From the NCBI RefSeq assembly GCF_021728535.1, contig NZ_JAKKDU010000004.1, positions 32,853-96,852 on the forward strand: a stretch of 64,000 bases of DNA, in the 5' to 3' direction. This document shows, piece by piece, positions 54,723 through 63,026 of this stretch. Numbering within the stretch: position 1 is the stretch's first letter; each line of letters opens with the position of its first letter. The notes beneath the pieces are model-generated. The model worked only from the letters and a program-made list of their open reading frames with translations. It made no database searches and was not told the origin of the DNA. The DNA comes from Wocania arenilitoris (GTDB lineage: Bacteria; Bacteroidota; Bacteroidia; Flavobacteriales; Flavobacteriaceae). Position numbers and translations under genes: made by a program.

Positions 54723-56035
54723 TGATAAAAAAACTTGTAATAGTTTTTATTGCGTTTTTAGCAATTCAGAGTTACGCACAGCAAGGTACTGCTTCTCCAT
54801 ATTCATTTTATGGTATTGGTAGCCTTAAATTTAAAGGTACTGTTGAAAATAGAAGTATGGGGGGATTAAGTGTCTATACCGATAGTATTCATGTTAATTT
54901 ACGAAATCCTGCCGCTTACACTGGAGAAAATTTGGCATATTATGGTAACGAAAGTAGGCCCGTTAAATTTACAGTAGGAGGAAGTTATTCTAGTATAGGC
55001 TTAAAAAGTAATACAAGCAGTGATAATGCTACGGCAATAACGTTTGATTATCTAGCGTTGTCTGTTCCTTTGGGTAAATTTGGTTTAGGTTTCGGGTTAA
55101 TGCCTTATACGTCAGTTGGCTATAAGTTAGAGTCTGTTGACGCATCTAACAACCCAATAAACAGATTTAGAGGAGAAGGTGGTTTAAATAAAGCCTTTTT
55201 AGGGCTTGGTTATATGCTTGCAAAAGGATTAAGTGTTGGTATTGACGCACATTATAATTTTGGTAATATTCAGAACGCAACTATTGAATATCTTTATGAT
55301 AACCAAGGTGAGCCTGCGCAATATCAATCTCGAGAAGCCAACAGATCAGATTTAAGTGGATTAAATTTTAATTTAGGGTTATCATACAAACACATGTTAA
55401 ACGAAAAATTAGAGCTTGTTTCTGGTATTACATTTACACCAGAGAGCAGTCTAACATCAAAAAACGAACGTTCATTTTCTACAATTACTATTAATTCTAG
55501 TACAGGACAAGAATTTGCGTTTAATACTATTGAATTAGATTTGGAAGCAAGTGGTTTAAAGGAAACAGATTTAGTTTTACCATCTAAGTTTTCGTTTGGT
55601 GCCGGAATTGGCCAACCAAGAAAATGGTTTGTTGGAGGCGAATACACATCGCAAAAAATAAGTAATTTTTCAAATGTTTTATACAGTAGTGCCACTACTA
55701 AATTTGAAGATGCATCAACCATTTCTCTTGGGGGATTTTTTATACCTAATTATAATACACTTAATGGTTATTTTAAACGTGTTGTGTATAGAGCAGGTAT
55801 TCGGTCAGAAAAAACAGGATTAAATATAAATAATGAATCAATAAACGAGTTTGGCATATCTTTTGGAGTAGGTTTACCAGTTGGAGATATTAGAGCGTTT
55901 TCTAATGCCAATATAGGTTTCGAAATAGGACAAAGAGGCACTAAAAACAGTAACTTAATTCAAGAGAATTTTGTTAATTTCCAATTAAGTTTATCTTTGA
56001 ACGATAGATGGTTCAACAAAAGAAAGTACGACTAA
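54722..56035 (+). CDS. Outer-membrane beta-barrel protein of unknown function
   Basis: A 437-residue protein with a signal peptide (residues 1-19, SYAQQ) and alternating strands ending in a barrel-like segment (NFQLSLSLNDRWF). The start QGTASPYSFYGIGSLKFKGTVENRSMGGLSVY is reminiscent of FadL/OmpP1-like or PorV-like barrels in Bacteroidota. In related genomes it lies, as here, between coaX and a TPR protein gene ahead of lptC, so an envelope role is likely. No substrate can be named. Confidence 0.75.
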   Translation: MIKKLVIVFIAFLAIQSYAQQGTASPYSFYGIGSLKFKGTVENRSMGGLSVYTDSIHVNLRNPAAYTGENLAYYGNESRPVKFTVGGSYSSIGLKSNTSSDNATAITFDYLALSVPLGKFGLGFGLMPYTSVGYKLESVDASNNPINRFRGEGGLNKAFLGLGYMLAKGLSVGIDAHYNFGNIQNATIEYLYDNQGEPAQYQSREANRSDLSGLNFNLGLSYKHMLNEKLELVSGITFTPESSLTSKNERSFSTITINSSTGQEFAFNTIELDLEASGLKETDLVLPSKFSFGAGIGQPRKWFVGGEYTSQKISNFSNVLYSSATTKFEDASTISLGGFFIPNYNTLNGYFKRVVYRAGIRSEKTGLNINNESINEFGISFGVGLPVGDIRAFSNANIGFEIGQRGTKNSNLIQENFVNFQLSLSLNDRWFNKRKYD

Positions 56036-56050
56036 CATAAAATTATTATC

Positions 56051-57433
56051 ATGAAGGCGAAAATTACATTATTATTTACTTTTTTATTCATAGGGTTAAA
56101 CCTTGTAAGTGGACAGACTAATGAAGAGGACATGGCAACATTGTCGATTATGACAGAGTATGCTAAAGCAAAAAATTACGAAGCAGCTTATAAACCATTT
56201 ATGGAATTAAGACAGCGAAACCCTAAATTTAATAGAGCTATTTATGTTTATGGCGAAAAAATTTTAGATGATAAAATTGAAAAATCTACAGATGCTAATA
56301 AAGTAGCTTATATAAAAGATCTTATAAAACTATGGGATGAAAGAGGAACGCATTTTGCAAGTAAAACACCAAAAGGTGAATATGCTGCAAAAGCTTGCCA
56401 ATTAATGCATGACTATAAAGATATATTAAATAAGACAGATCAAGAACTTTACGAATGTTTTGATGCAGCTTATAACTTAGATAAAGCAACATTTAAAAAC
56501 CCTAAAAGCTTATATATTTATTTTAAATTAATGGTAGCATTATACGATGGTGGAAAAAAACCAGCTAAAGATTTATTTAATAAATATGATGATGTTGCTG
56601 AAAAAATTGAAGATGAAGTAAAATTAGCTTCTGAAAAGCTTAACAAATTGATTGAAAAAGAAGATGCAGGTACCGCGTTAACATCTAAAGAAAAAAAGTA
56701 TAAGAAATACTATTCTCAAGTGTTAACAGCTTATGATAAAGTATCAGGAAGTATTGATTCTGAATTAGGAGAAAGAGCAAACTGTGAAAACTTAATACCG
56801 TTATATCAAAAAGATTTCGAGGAATATAAAAATGATGCCATTTGGTTAAAGCGTGCAGTAAGTAGAATGTTCTACAAAGAATGTACTGATGATCCTTTAT
56901 ATGAAAGATTAGTAAAGGCTTATGATGAATTATCTCCATCTGCAGATACTAAAGTTTTTGTTGCTGGTATTTTAATGAAAAAAGGAAAAACATCAGAAGC
57001 AGAAGGTTACTTTAATGAAGCTTATGATTTAGAAGAAGATTCGTTTAAAAAATCTAAATTAGCTTACAGAATAGGAACAATCCTTAAAAAGAAAGGGAGA
57101 TACGGGCAAGCTAGAGGTTATTTTAGAAATGCTTTAAAGCTTAATCCGTCAAATGGTCGACCTCACTTAGCTATTGCAGCTATGTATGCATCAAGTGCAA
57201 ACAGTTGTGGTGATACCACTTTTAATAAAAGAGCGGTATATTGGTTAGCAGCCGATGAAGCTAGAAAAGCAGCTCGTGTTGATCCAACTTTACAAAAGTC
57301 CGCAGCACAATCTGCTGCAAGTTACTTAGCTAAAGCACCATCAAAAGCAGATATTTTTAGTGCAGCTAATTCAGGGCAAGTTATTAAAATTGGATGTTGG
57401 ATAGGGTCTTCTGTTACAGTGCCTAAAGTGTAA
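56051..57433 (+). CDS. Secreted tetratricopeptide-repeat protein
   Basis: A 460-residue periplasmic protein with a signal peptide (residues 1-22, NLVSGQ) and helical repeats; the best TPR units lie at about residues 300-385 (GILMKKGKTSEAEGYFNEAY, GTILKKKGRYGQARGYFRNA, LNPSNGRPHLAIAAMYASS). TPR arrays mediate protein contacts. It lies 15 nt after the barrel gene and overlaps the next gene by one base. The role is unknown but the company of lptC suggests outer-membrane biogenesis. Confidence 0.8.
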   Translation: MKAKITLLFTFLFIGLNLVSGQTNEEDMATLSIMTEYAKAKNYEAAYKPFMELRQRNPKFNRAIYVYGEKILDDKIEKSTDANKVAYIKDLIKLWDERGTHFASKTPKGEYAAKACQLMHDYKDILNKTDQELYECFDAAYNLDKATFKNPKSLYIYFKLMVALYDGGKKPAKDLFNKYDDVAEKIEDEVKLASEKLNKLIEKEDAGTALTSKEKKYKKYYSQVLTAYDKVSGSIDSELGERANCENLIPLYQKDFEEYKNDAIWLKRAVSRMFYKECTDDPLYERLVKAYDELSPSADTKVFVAGILMKKGKTSEAEGYFNEAYDLEEDSFKKSKLAYRIGTILKKKGRYGQARGYFRNALKLNPSNGRPHLAIAAMYASSANSCGDTTFNKRAVYWLAADEARKAARVDPTLQKSAAQSAASYLAKAPSKADIFSAANSGQVIKIGCWIGSSVTVPKV

Positions 57434-58077
57434 TGCAAACAATAAATAAATATTATATATTAAACATAGTCACAGCAATTGCTGTGACTATGTTTTTTTC
57501 ATTTAAAAGTATTTATTCTATTAAAAAAAATATATACAATTCGTTTGACAAGATACTTCTCGCTGGGCTTATTATAGTAATGCTCATTTCATGTAAAGGT
57601 AATTTAGATGATGTTCAAAAAATGGGTATGTCTGAAAATGAACCCATTGGCGTTGCAGAAAAAATTAATTTAGTACATACAGACTCTGGTAAGGTTAAGG
57701 CTATTCTTATTAGCCCTAAAATGTTGGATTATTCAAATAGAGATTTTCCGTTTAATGAATTCCCAGAAGGTATTACGCTGGATATATATGATAATGAAAA
57801 CAAAAAAAACATTGTAGTATCAGATTATGCCATTATTTATAACGAAACAAAACTTATAGATTTACAAGGTAATGTAAAGATAATAACAAGTGCAAACGAC
57901 ACCTTGTTTGCCGAACAATTATTTTTTGATCAGGAAAAAGAATGGTTGTTTACAAATAAACCTGTTAAATATAAACAAGCCGAAGCTGTTACTAACGGGA
58001 TTGGTTTCGATGCCAATAAGGATTTTAGTCTAGCCGAAGTGCTTGAAGTAACTGGCTATATGACACTTGAAGATTAA
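57433..58077 (+). CDS. lptC: LPS export lipoprotein LptC
   Basis: A 214-residue protein with the LptC core (NEPIGVAEKINLVHTDSGKV, FPEGITLDIYDNENKKNIVVSDYAIIY, LIDLQGNVKIITSANDTLFAEQLFFDQ), part of the inner-membrane-to-outer-membrane LPS bridge. The N-terminus is odd: the first ATG gives two hydrophobic stretches (NIVTAIAVTMFFSF and ILLAGLIIVMLISC), of which the second ends in a lipobox with Cys54. An internal ATG at 57490 would give a signal peptide of ordinary length. A 34-bp perfect palindrome with a T run lies between the two possible starts. Confidence 0.88.
   Translation: MQTINKYYILNIVTAIAVTMFFSFKSIYSIKKNIYNSFDKILLAGLIIVMLISCKGNLDDVQKMGMSENEPIGVAEKINLVHTDSGKVKAILISPKMLDYSNRDFPFNEFPEGITLDIYDNENKKNIVVSDYAIIYNETKLIDLQGNVKIITSANDTLFAEQLFFDQEKEWLFTNKPVKYKQAEAVTNGIGFDANKDFSLAEVLEVTGYMTLED
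57462..57499 (+). terminator. Perfect 34-bp palindrome with T run inside the 5' end of lptC
   Basis: Bases 57462-57495 form a perfect dyad (half-site AAACATAGTCACAGCAA, no spacer) followed by T residues to 57499. This has the form of an intrinsic terminator or attenuator and lies 29 nt inside the annotated lptC frame. It is read as IVTAIAVTM when translated. It may reduce read-through from the TPR gene into lptC. Confidence 0.6.
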
Positions 58078-58111
58078 TTTAAATCTTCAAACTGCGTTTC
58101 TCTATTTTAAT

Positions 58112-58119
58112 TATCTTTG
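58112..58119 (+). promoter_or_regulatory. Candidate -7 box of the small membrane protein / CorC-type unit
   Basis: TATCTTTG fits TAnnTTTG, 28 nt upstream of the ATG at 58147, in the only gap (69 nt) after lptC. A TTC at 58086-58088 is a weak -33 candidate. Confidence 0.45.
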
Positions 58120-58146
58120 TGATAACTTAAATTCACAATTTAAATA

Positions 58147-58341
58147 ATGAAATATTCTAAGTTTTTTCAATACGCTTATTTAGTATTTGGTATATTATTT
58201 TTATATGATGCTTTATCAAAATATATAAATAATGGCGAAATTGCTTATGCCTCAATTTTATTAGTAGCACTTGCTATTTTTATGTTTTTCTTCAGAAGAA
58301 AATTTACTAAAAAATTTGAAGACAGAAACAATTCAAAATAA
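58147..58341 (+). CDS. Small two-helix membrane protein
   Basis: A 64-residue protein with two membrane helices (residues about 8-22 and 33-49) and a basic C-terminus (FFRRKFTKKFEDRNNSK). It directly abuts the CorC/HlyC-type gene. Such small proteins occur at this place in other Flavobacteriaceae as I recall. Function unknown. Confidence 0.7.
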   Translation: MKYSKFFQYAYLVFGILFLYDALSKYINNGEIAYASILLVALAIFMFFFRRKFTKKFEDRNNSK

Positions 58342-59631
58342 ATGAGCATTTATGTTGTTATTATAATTGTCTCGTTAATACTATCGGCCTTTTTTTCGGG
58401 TATGGAGATTGCTTATGTGTCTTCAAACAAAATTCATATCGAAATTGAAAAAAAACAAGACGGTATTCTTGCAAAAATATTAGGCAGGCTTACCGCAAAA
58501 CCATCAAAATTTATTACAACCATGCTAATTGGAAACAATATAGCATTAGTAATTTACGGCTTTTTTATGGGCGATTTATTGGTTAACTGGTTTCGATCCA
58601 TGTTACCAACTTCGTCGGTTTTTGTAAATTATTTATTAACCGATTTAAGTTTATTATCACAAACGGTTATTTCAACATTTGTTATTTTAATTACAGCCGA
58701 ATTTTTACCAAAAGTATTTTTTCAAATATATTCAAATACACTCATAAAAGCATTGGCAGTTCCAGCCTATATATTTTATGTGTTATTTAGTTTTATATCA
58801 GATTTTGTGATTTGGATTTCAGACTTTGTGCTTAAATATTTTTTTAAAACCGAAGGCGACCAAATTCAACTTGCCTTTACAAAAGTAGAATTGGGAAATT
58901 ATATAAGTGAACAAATGGAATCGGTTGAAGAACATGACCATGTAGATTCCGAGATCCAAATATTTCAAAATGCTTTAGAGTTTTCTGAGGTTAAAGCACG
59001 AGAAGTGATGGTGCCTAGAACCGAAATTATTGCTGTTGAAATTAACGAATCCATAAAAACGCTTAACGCACTTTTTACCGAAACTGGTTGTACTAAAATT
59101 TTAGTTTACCAAGAAACGGTTGACGATATTTTAGGTTACGTACATGCGTTCGAGCTTTTTAAAAAACCAAAAACTATAAAATCTGCAATGCTACCTGTTG
59201 AGTATATTCCTGAAACGGTACTCATTAAAGACGTGCTAAATGTACTTACTAAAAAGCATAAAAGTATAGCGGTTGTTTTAGATGAATACGGTGGGACATC
59301 AGGTATTATGACCGTTGAAGACATTGTTGAAGAGCTTTTTGGAGAGATTGAAGACGAACACGATACAGTAGATTTAATTGAAGAAAAAATAGATGAAGAC
59401 ACCTTTACTTTTTCAGCACGTTTAGAGGTAGATTATTTAAATGAAGCTTATAAATTAAATCTTCCTGAAAACGAAAATTATGAGACTTTAGGAGGATTAA
59501 TTGTTAATCACACTGAAGAAATTCCAGCACAAGATGAGATTGTTATTATTGAAGAATTTCAGTTTACAGTTTTAGAAGTATCAAACACCAAAATAGATTT
59601 GGTAGAACTTAAGCTTTTAGAAGTAGATTAA
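58342..59631 (+). CDS. CorC/HlyC (CNNM-type) membrane protein
   Basis: A 429-residue protein of the hemolysin-C/CorC family. Residues 1 to about 180 form the DUF21/CNNM membrane domain (FFSGMEIAYVSSNKIHIE, FITTMLIGNNIALVIYG, TAEFLPKVFFQ). A pair of CBS domains follows (VMVPRTEIIAVE, and HKSIAVVLDEYGGTSGIMTVEDIVEELFGEI), then a CorC_HlyC C-terminal domain (EDTFTFSARLEVDYLNE ... GGLIVNH). Members are linked to magnesium or other divalent cation efflux. It starts right after the small membrane protein gene. Confidence 0.92.
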   Translation: MSIYVVIIIVSLILSAFFSGMEIAYVSSNKIHIEIEKKQDGILAKILGRLTAKPSKFITTMLIGNNIALVIYGFFMGDLLVNWFRSMLPTSSVFVNYLLTDLSLLSQTVISTFVILITAEFLPKVFFQIYSNTLIKALAVPAYIFYVLFSFISDFVIWISDFVLKYFFKTEGDQIQLAFTKVELGNYISEQMESVEEHDHVDSEIQIFQNALEFSEVKAREVMVPRTEIIAVEINESIKTLNALFTETGCTKILVYQETVDDILGYVHAFELFKKPKTIKSAMLPVEYIPETVLIKDVLNVLTKKHKSIAVVLDEYGGTSGIMTVEDIVEELFGEIEDEHDTVDLIEEKIDEDTFTFSARLEVDYLNEAYKLNLPENENYETLGGLIVNHTEEIPAQDEIVIIEEFQFTVLEVSNTKIDLVELKLLEVD

Positions 59632-59640
59632 TTTAGTTGA

Positions 59641-59700
59641 CAGTCTTCAGTATCCAGTCATCGGTCTTCAGTCACCAGTCTTCAGTATTCGGTCTTTAGT
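59641..59700. repeat. Imperfect tandem repeat (CAGTCTTCAGT units)
   Basis: Four to five imperfect units related to CAGTCTTCAGT/ATCCAGTCAT follow one another in 60 bp between the CorC-type gene and the foldase gene. Similar short CAGTC-type strings appear near 10380-10440. The rest of the 247-bp gap shows no gene. Confidence 0.6.
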
Positions 59701-59878
59701 TCGAGAGATTTTTTTATTCCGCATTACTCAGTAAACAAAACCCGAATAACGCTTTTATTATTAAATAGAAAATGGTATTTTCGCGCACTGTATTTCTTCA
59801 AAAAACAGATTAAGAAATATAAACAAATTAATAAGCTAAATCCTATAAAACGGATTTTTTAAAATTTATAATTACAAA

Positions 59879-62038
59879 ATGGCAGTTTTAAATAAGATTA
59901 GACAACGCTCACTATTTTTAATATTAATTATAGCATTAGCGTTATTCTCTTTTGTATTAGCAGATTTATTTAAAAATAGCGATGCACTAACCTCAAAATC
60001 GCAAAATATTGTTGCTACAATTAATGGAAAAGATATTACGCGCGAAGACTTTTTACAAAAGGTAGAAGTAGCTCAAAAACGTGCTGGTGCAAGTGCTACA
60101 AATACACAAGTAATAAACCGTATTTGGGAGCAAGAGGTAAGGCAAGCTGTTATGGAAACGCAATACGAACACTTAGGTATTTCTATTGAGAAAGACCAAA
60201 TGAGAGATTTGCTTAAATCGGCAATGGCAACTAATCCAGAATTTTTAAACGAAGCTGGATTGTTTGATGAAAACAAGTTAAATGAGTTTATTGCTAACCT
60301 TAAAGAGTTATTTCCACAACCAGGTTTTATTGCAGGCCAACCATTAACTTATGCCGATTGGGTTAATTACGAAAAGCAATTAGCAGACAATGCTTTAAAT
60401 CAAAATTACTTTAATTTGGTTAAGGCTGGATTAACTGGTACACTAGCCGAAGGCGAGTTAGAGCATAAGTTACAAGGTAATAAAGTAGATATTAAGTACG
60501 TACAGGTACCATATTCTTCTGTTCCTGATAGTATAGTAAAGGTTTCAAAATCTGATATTTCAGAATATATAAACAGAAACAAAAAGCAGTTTCAGGTTGA
60601 AGCTTCGAGAGATATTAGATATGTAGAGTTTAAAGAAGTTGCTACTGTTGAAGATGAAAACGCTATTAAAGCAGAATTAGAAAAATTGTTAAACGATAGA
60701 GAAGAGTATAACGATGGTTTAAAAGCTAATGAAACTATTATTGGCTTTTCTAAAACTACTAATAACGAAGAGTTTGTGAATTCTAATTCTGATATAAAAT
60801 TTGATGATCGTTTTGTTTTTAAATCATCTTTACCAACAGCAGTTGCAGATAGTATTTATAACCTTAACCAAGGTGAAATTTATGGACCATATAAAGACAA
60901 TGGTTATTTTAAAGTATCAAAAGTTGCTGCTGTTAAGCAAATACCAGACTCAGCAAAAGTACGCCACATATTAATTCCGTTTATAGGTGCACAATCAGCT
61001 ACACCAGACGTAACGCAAACCGAAGCACAAGCAAAAGTAACGGCTGATAGTCTTTTAACCATTTTAAAATCTAACAAATCTAAATTTGAAGCGTTTGTTA
61101 AAGATTTTTCTTCAGACAAAGGAAGTGTTGAAAATGGCGGGCGCTATGATTGGCATCCATATAATACTATGGTTCCAGAATTTAATGATTTTGAATTTGA
61201 AGGTAAAGTAGGAGATTTAGGAGTTGTAAAAACAGTTTTTGGTTTTCATATTATTGAGGTTGAAGGTCAGAAAAATAAAAAGAAAGCCATTCAATTAGCA
61301 ACTATTGCTAGAAAGATAGAACCATCTGAAGCAACAGTATCAAAAGTATTTAGAGATGCAGCAAACTTTGAAAGAAAAGTGATGGAAAAAAACGACTTTC
61401 AAGAATTTGCAACCGAAAACAAATACACAGTAAGACCTGTAAATGGAATTAAGGCATTAGACGAAAATATTCCAGGTATTGGTAACCAAAGACCAATAGT
61501 GCGTTGGGCTTTTGAAGATGACGCAGAAGTGGGTGATATTAAACGTTTTAATATCCCAAAGGGTTATGCTATAGCGCAATTAGTTGCAAAACATAAAGAA
61601 GGACTGCAAAGTGTTGAAGATGCATCAGCAATTGCAATTCCTGAGATACGTAAAGAGAAAAAGGCTAAAATTATAAGAGATAGAGTTACAGTTAGTACTT
61701 TAGAAGATTTAGCAGCAGCAGAAAGCACTACTGTTAGAACTGCTTCTGCGGTTACTATGAAATCGCCAACGCTTTCAGGTGCTGGAAGAGAACCAATTAT
61801 TGTTGGGGCTGCTTTTGGATTGAATGAAGGTGAAACCTCTAAATTAATAGATGGTGCTAATGGTGTTTACATGCTTCAAGTTACTAAAGTTACTCCAGCG
61901 GTTGAGCTTGATAATTACCAATCGTTTGCAAATCAAGTAGAAACAAAAAAAGTAAGTGTGGTAACAGCAAAGTTATATAACGCTTTAAAAGAAGCTGCCG
62001 ACATTGAAGATAACAGAGCTAAGACTCAAATTCAATAA
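59879..62038 (+). CDS. PpiD-like membrane-anchored peptidylprolyl isomerase
   Basis: A 719-residue periplasmic foldase. An N-terminal membrane anchor (residues about 12-28, LFLILIIALALFSFVLA) is followed by a SurA_N-like chaperone region (ATINGKDITREDFLQKVE), a parvulin domain from about residue 355 to 465 (VRHILIPFIG, GGRYDWHPYNTMVPEFNDF, GFHIIEVE) and a C-terminal helper region that resembles a second degenerate parvulin unit. It is longer than E. coli PpiD (623) but of the length usual in Bacteroidota. It assists folding of exported outer-membrane proteins. A terminator follows directly. Confidence 0.92.
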   Translation: MAVLNKIRQRSLFLILIIALALFSFVLADLFKNSDALTSKSQNIVATINGKDITREDFLQKVEVAQKRAGASATNTQVINRIWEQEVRQAVMETQYEHLGISIEKDQMRDLLKSAMATNPEFLNEAGLFDENKLNEFIANLKELFPQPGFIAGQPLTYADWVNYEKQLADNALNQNYFNLVKAGLTGTLAEGELEHKLQGNKVDIKYVQVPYSSVPDSIVKVSKSDISEYINRNKKQFQVEASRDIRYVEFKEVATVEDENAIKAELEKLLNDREEYNDGLKANETIIGFSKTTNNEEFVNSNSDIKFDDRFVFKSSLPTAVADSIYNLNQGEIYGPYKDNGYFKVSKVAAVKQIPDSAKVRHILIPFIGAQSATPDVTQTEAQAKVTADSLLTILKSNKSKFEAFVKDFSSDKGSVENGGRYDWHPYNTMVPEFNDFEFEGKVGDLGVVKTVFGFHIIEVEGQKNKKKAIQLATIARKIEPSEATVSKVFRDAANFERKVMEKNDFQEFATENKYTVRPVNGIKALDENIPGIGNQRPIVRWAFEDDAEVGDIKRFNIPKGYAIAQLVAKHKEGLQSVEDASAIAIPEIRKEKKAKIIRDRVTVSTLEDLAAAESTTVRTASAVTMKSPTLSGAGREPIIVGAAFGLNEGETSKLIDGANGVYMLQVTKVTPAVELDNYQSFANQVETKKVSVVTAKLYNALKEAADIEDNRAKTQIQ

Positions 62039-62058
62039 AACTTGTAAAAACAAAAGCT

Positions 62059-62084
62059 AAGCCTCATTAATTTGAGGCTTTTTT
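62059..62084 (+). terminator. Intrinsic terminator after the PpiD-like gene
   Basis: Arms AAGCCTCA (62059-62066) and TGAGGCTT (62073-62080) with a six-base loop, followed by T residues, lie 20 nt after the stop codon and in front of the convergent GHMP kinase gene. Confidence 0.88.
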
Positions 62085-62089
62085 GTGCG

Positions 62090-63025
62090 CTATAATATCA
62101 TGTCTTGATACGGAATAATAGTGTTAAACCCTTTCTTTTTAAAATATGTTTCAGGATTGTCTTTTGATGCGACTAAAACAAAATCTCCACCCCAAGCACC
62201 AAGGCTTTTTATACCACCATTGAAATCGTTAAATAAACGCTCTTTTACGGGTTTCTGCTTAATGATTTTTGAAATGATAATTTCATGTTTTTCTATAAGA
62301 AAAACAAAATCTGCAAGTGTTTTACAAGTGATTATATTTTGAGTGATTGTATTTATTTCTGAAATAGATTGTGATAAATTTGAAGTATTCTTTTTATACT
62401 GTGCAATGCCATCCCGACTATTTTGCTTTTGATTTAGGTAAACAAAGTATAACTGATTTTTAAATGAAGGATTAAAATTTACTTCTTTAATAATTCTGGT
62501 TTTGTCATGCTGAACTTGTTTCAGCATATCACTATTAATTAATTGATAAGTAATAGGTTTATTATGTTGTGCACAAGCAATATCGTAACCACTACCACCA
62601 AAAGTTTTATTTAAAAGCAGGTAAGCATCAACTTTTGCCCATTTTGCTATATTATTTATTAATGTCGATGATGTGCCTAACCCCCAATGTCTTGGAAAAT
62701 CGAGTTTGGTAGTAACTTTAAACCCTTTTACAGAACTTAAAAACTTAGGGTTTAGTTTTTTAGCAATATTTAATATTTTAATTAATTTATCTGATGTTTC
62801 GTCATGTTCAGCTTGTTTCAGCATCTCTCTAAAAATTAAAAACTGACATTCAAACCAAATAGTTTCTTTTTCATCAAAACTTGTCCAAATAATTTTTGGT
62901 GTATCAAAAGGTTCAATTTCTAAAGATTGCCCGTATTTTGTTGGGATGGCCAAAGATAAAGCACCATCAAGCACAACATATTCTCCAGTTAATAATAATT
63001 TTCCGTTGCTGTAAAAACGTTCCAT
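62090..63025 (-). CDS. GHMP kinase (GYDIA family, mevalonate-pathway type)
   Basis: A 311-residue GHMP-superfamily kinase. It has the substrate-side beginning YSNGKLLLTGEYVVLDGALS, the ATP loop WGLGTSSTLI and GGSGYDIACA, which names the GYDIA family of Bacteroidota. It directly follows HMG-CoA reductase (1 nt gap), so it probably phosphorylates mevalonate or a derivative towards isopentenyl diphosphate. Two short segments, EMLKQAEHDET (residues about 69-79) and DMLKQVQHDKT (about 167-177), are encoded by copies of a dispersed repeat and look like insertions. Confidence 0.85.
   Translation of the reverse strand: MERFYSNGKLLLTGEYVVLDGALSLAIPTKYGQSLEIEPFDTPKIIWTSFDEKETIWFECQFLIFREMLKQAEHDETSDKLIKILNIAKKLNPKFLSSVKGFKVTTKLDFPRHWGLGTSSTLINNIAKWAKVDAYLLLNKTFGGSGYDIACAQHNKPITYQLINSDMLKQVQHDKTRIIKEVNFNPSFKNQLYFVYLNQKQNSRDGIAQYKKNTSNLSQSISEINTITQNIITCKTLADFVFLIEKHEIIISKIIKQKPVKERLFNDFNGGIKSLGAWGGDFVLVASKDNPETYFKKKGFNTIIPYQDMIL
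62503..62530. repeat. Dispersed repeat inside the GHMP kinase gene, copy a
   Basis: GTCATGCTGAACTTGTTTCA plus GCATATC. It matches copy b (62801-62826) at all but about four positions. Both are in frame on the minus strand and read MLKQ(V/A)(Q/E)HD(K/E)T. Confidence 0.7.
62801..62826. repeat. Dispersed repeat inside the GHMP kinase gene, copy b
   Basis: GTCATGTTCAGCTTGTTTCA plus GCATCTC, the second in-frame copy, about 300 bp from copy a. The consensus resembles the GTCATGCTGAACTTGTTTCA repeat that I recall as common between flavobacterial genes. Confidence 0.7.
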
Positions 63026-63026
63026 T

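Noticed and set aside
58342-59631. CorC/HlyC-type protein as gliding protein GldE
   Set aside because: GldE belongs to the same broad family but is usually encoded near gldD; the position after lptC argues for the general CNNM-type paralogue.
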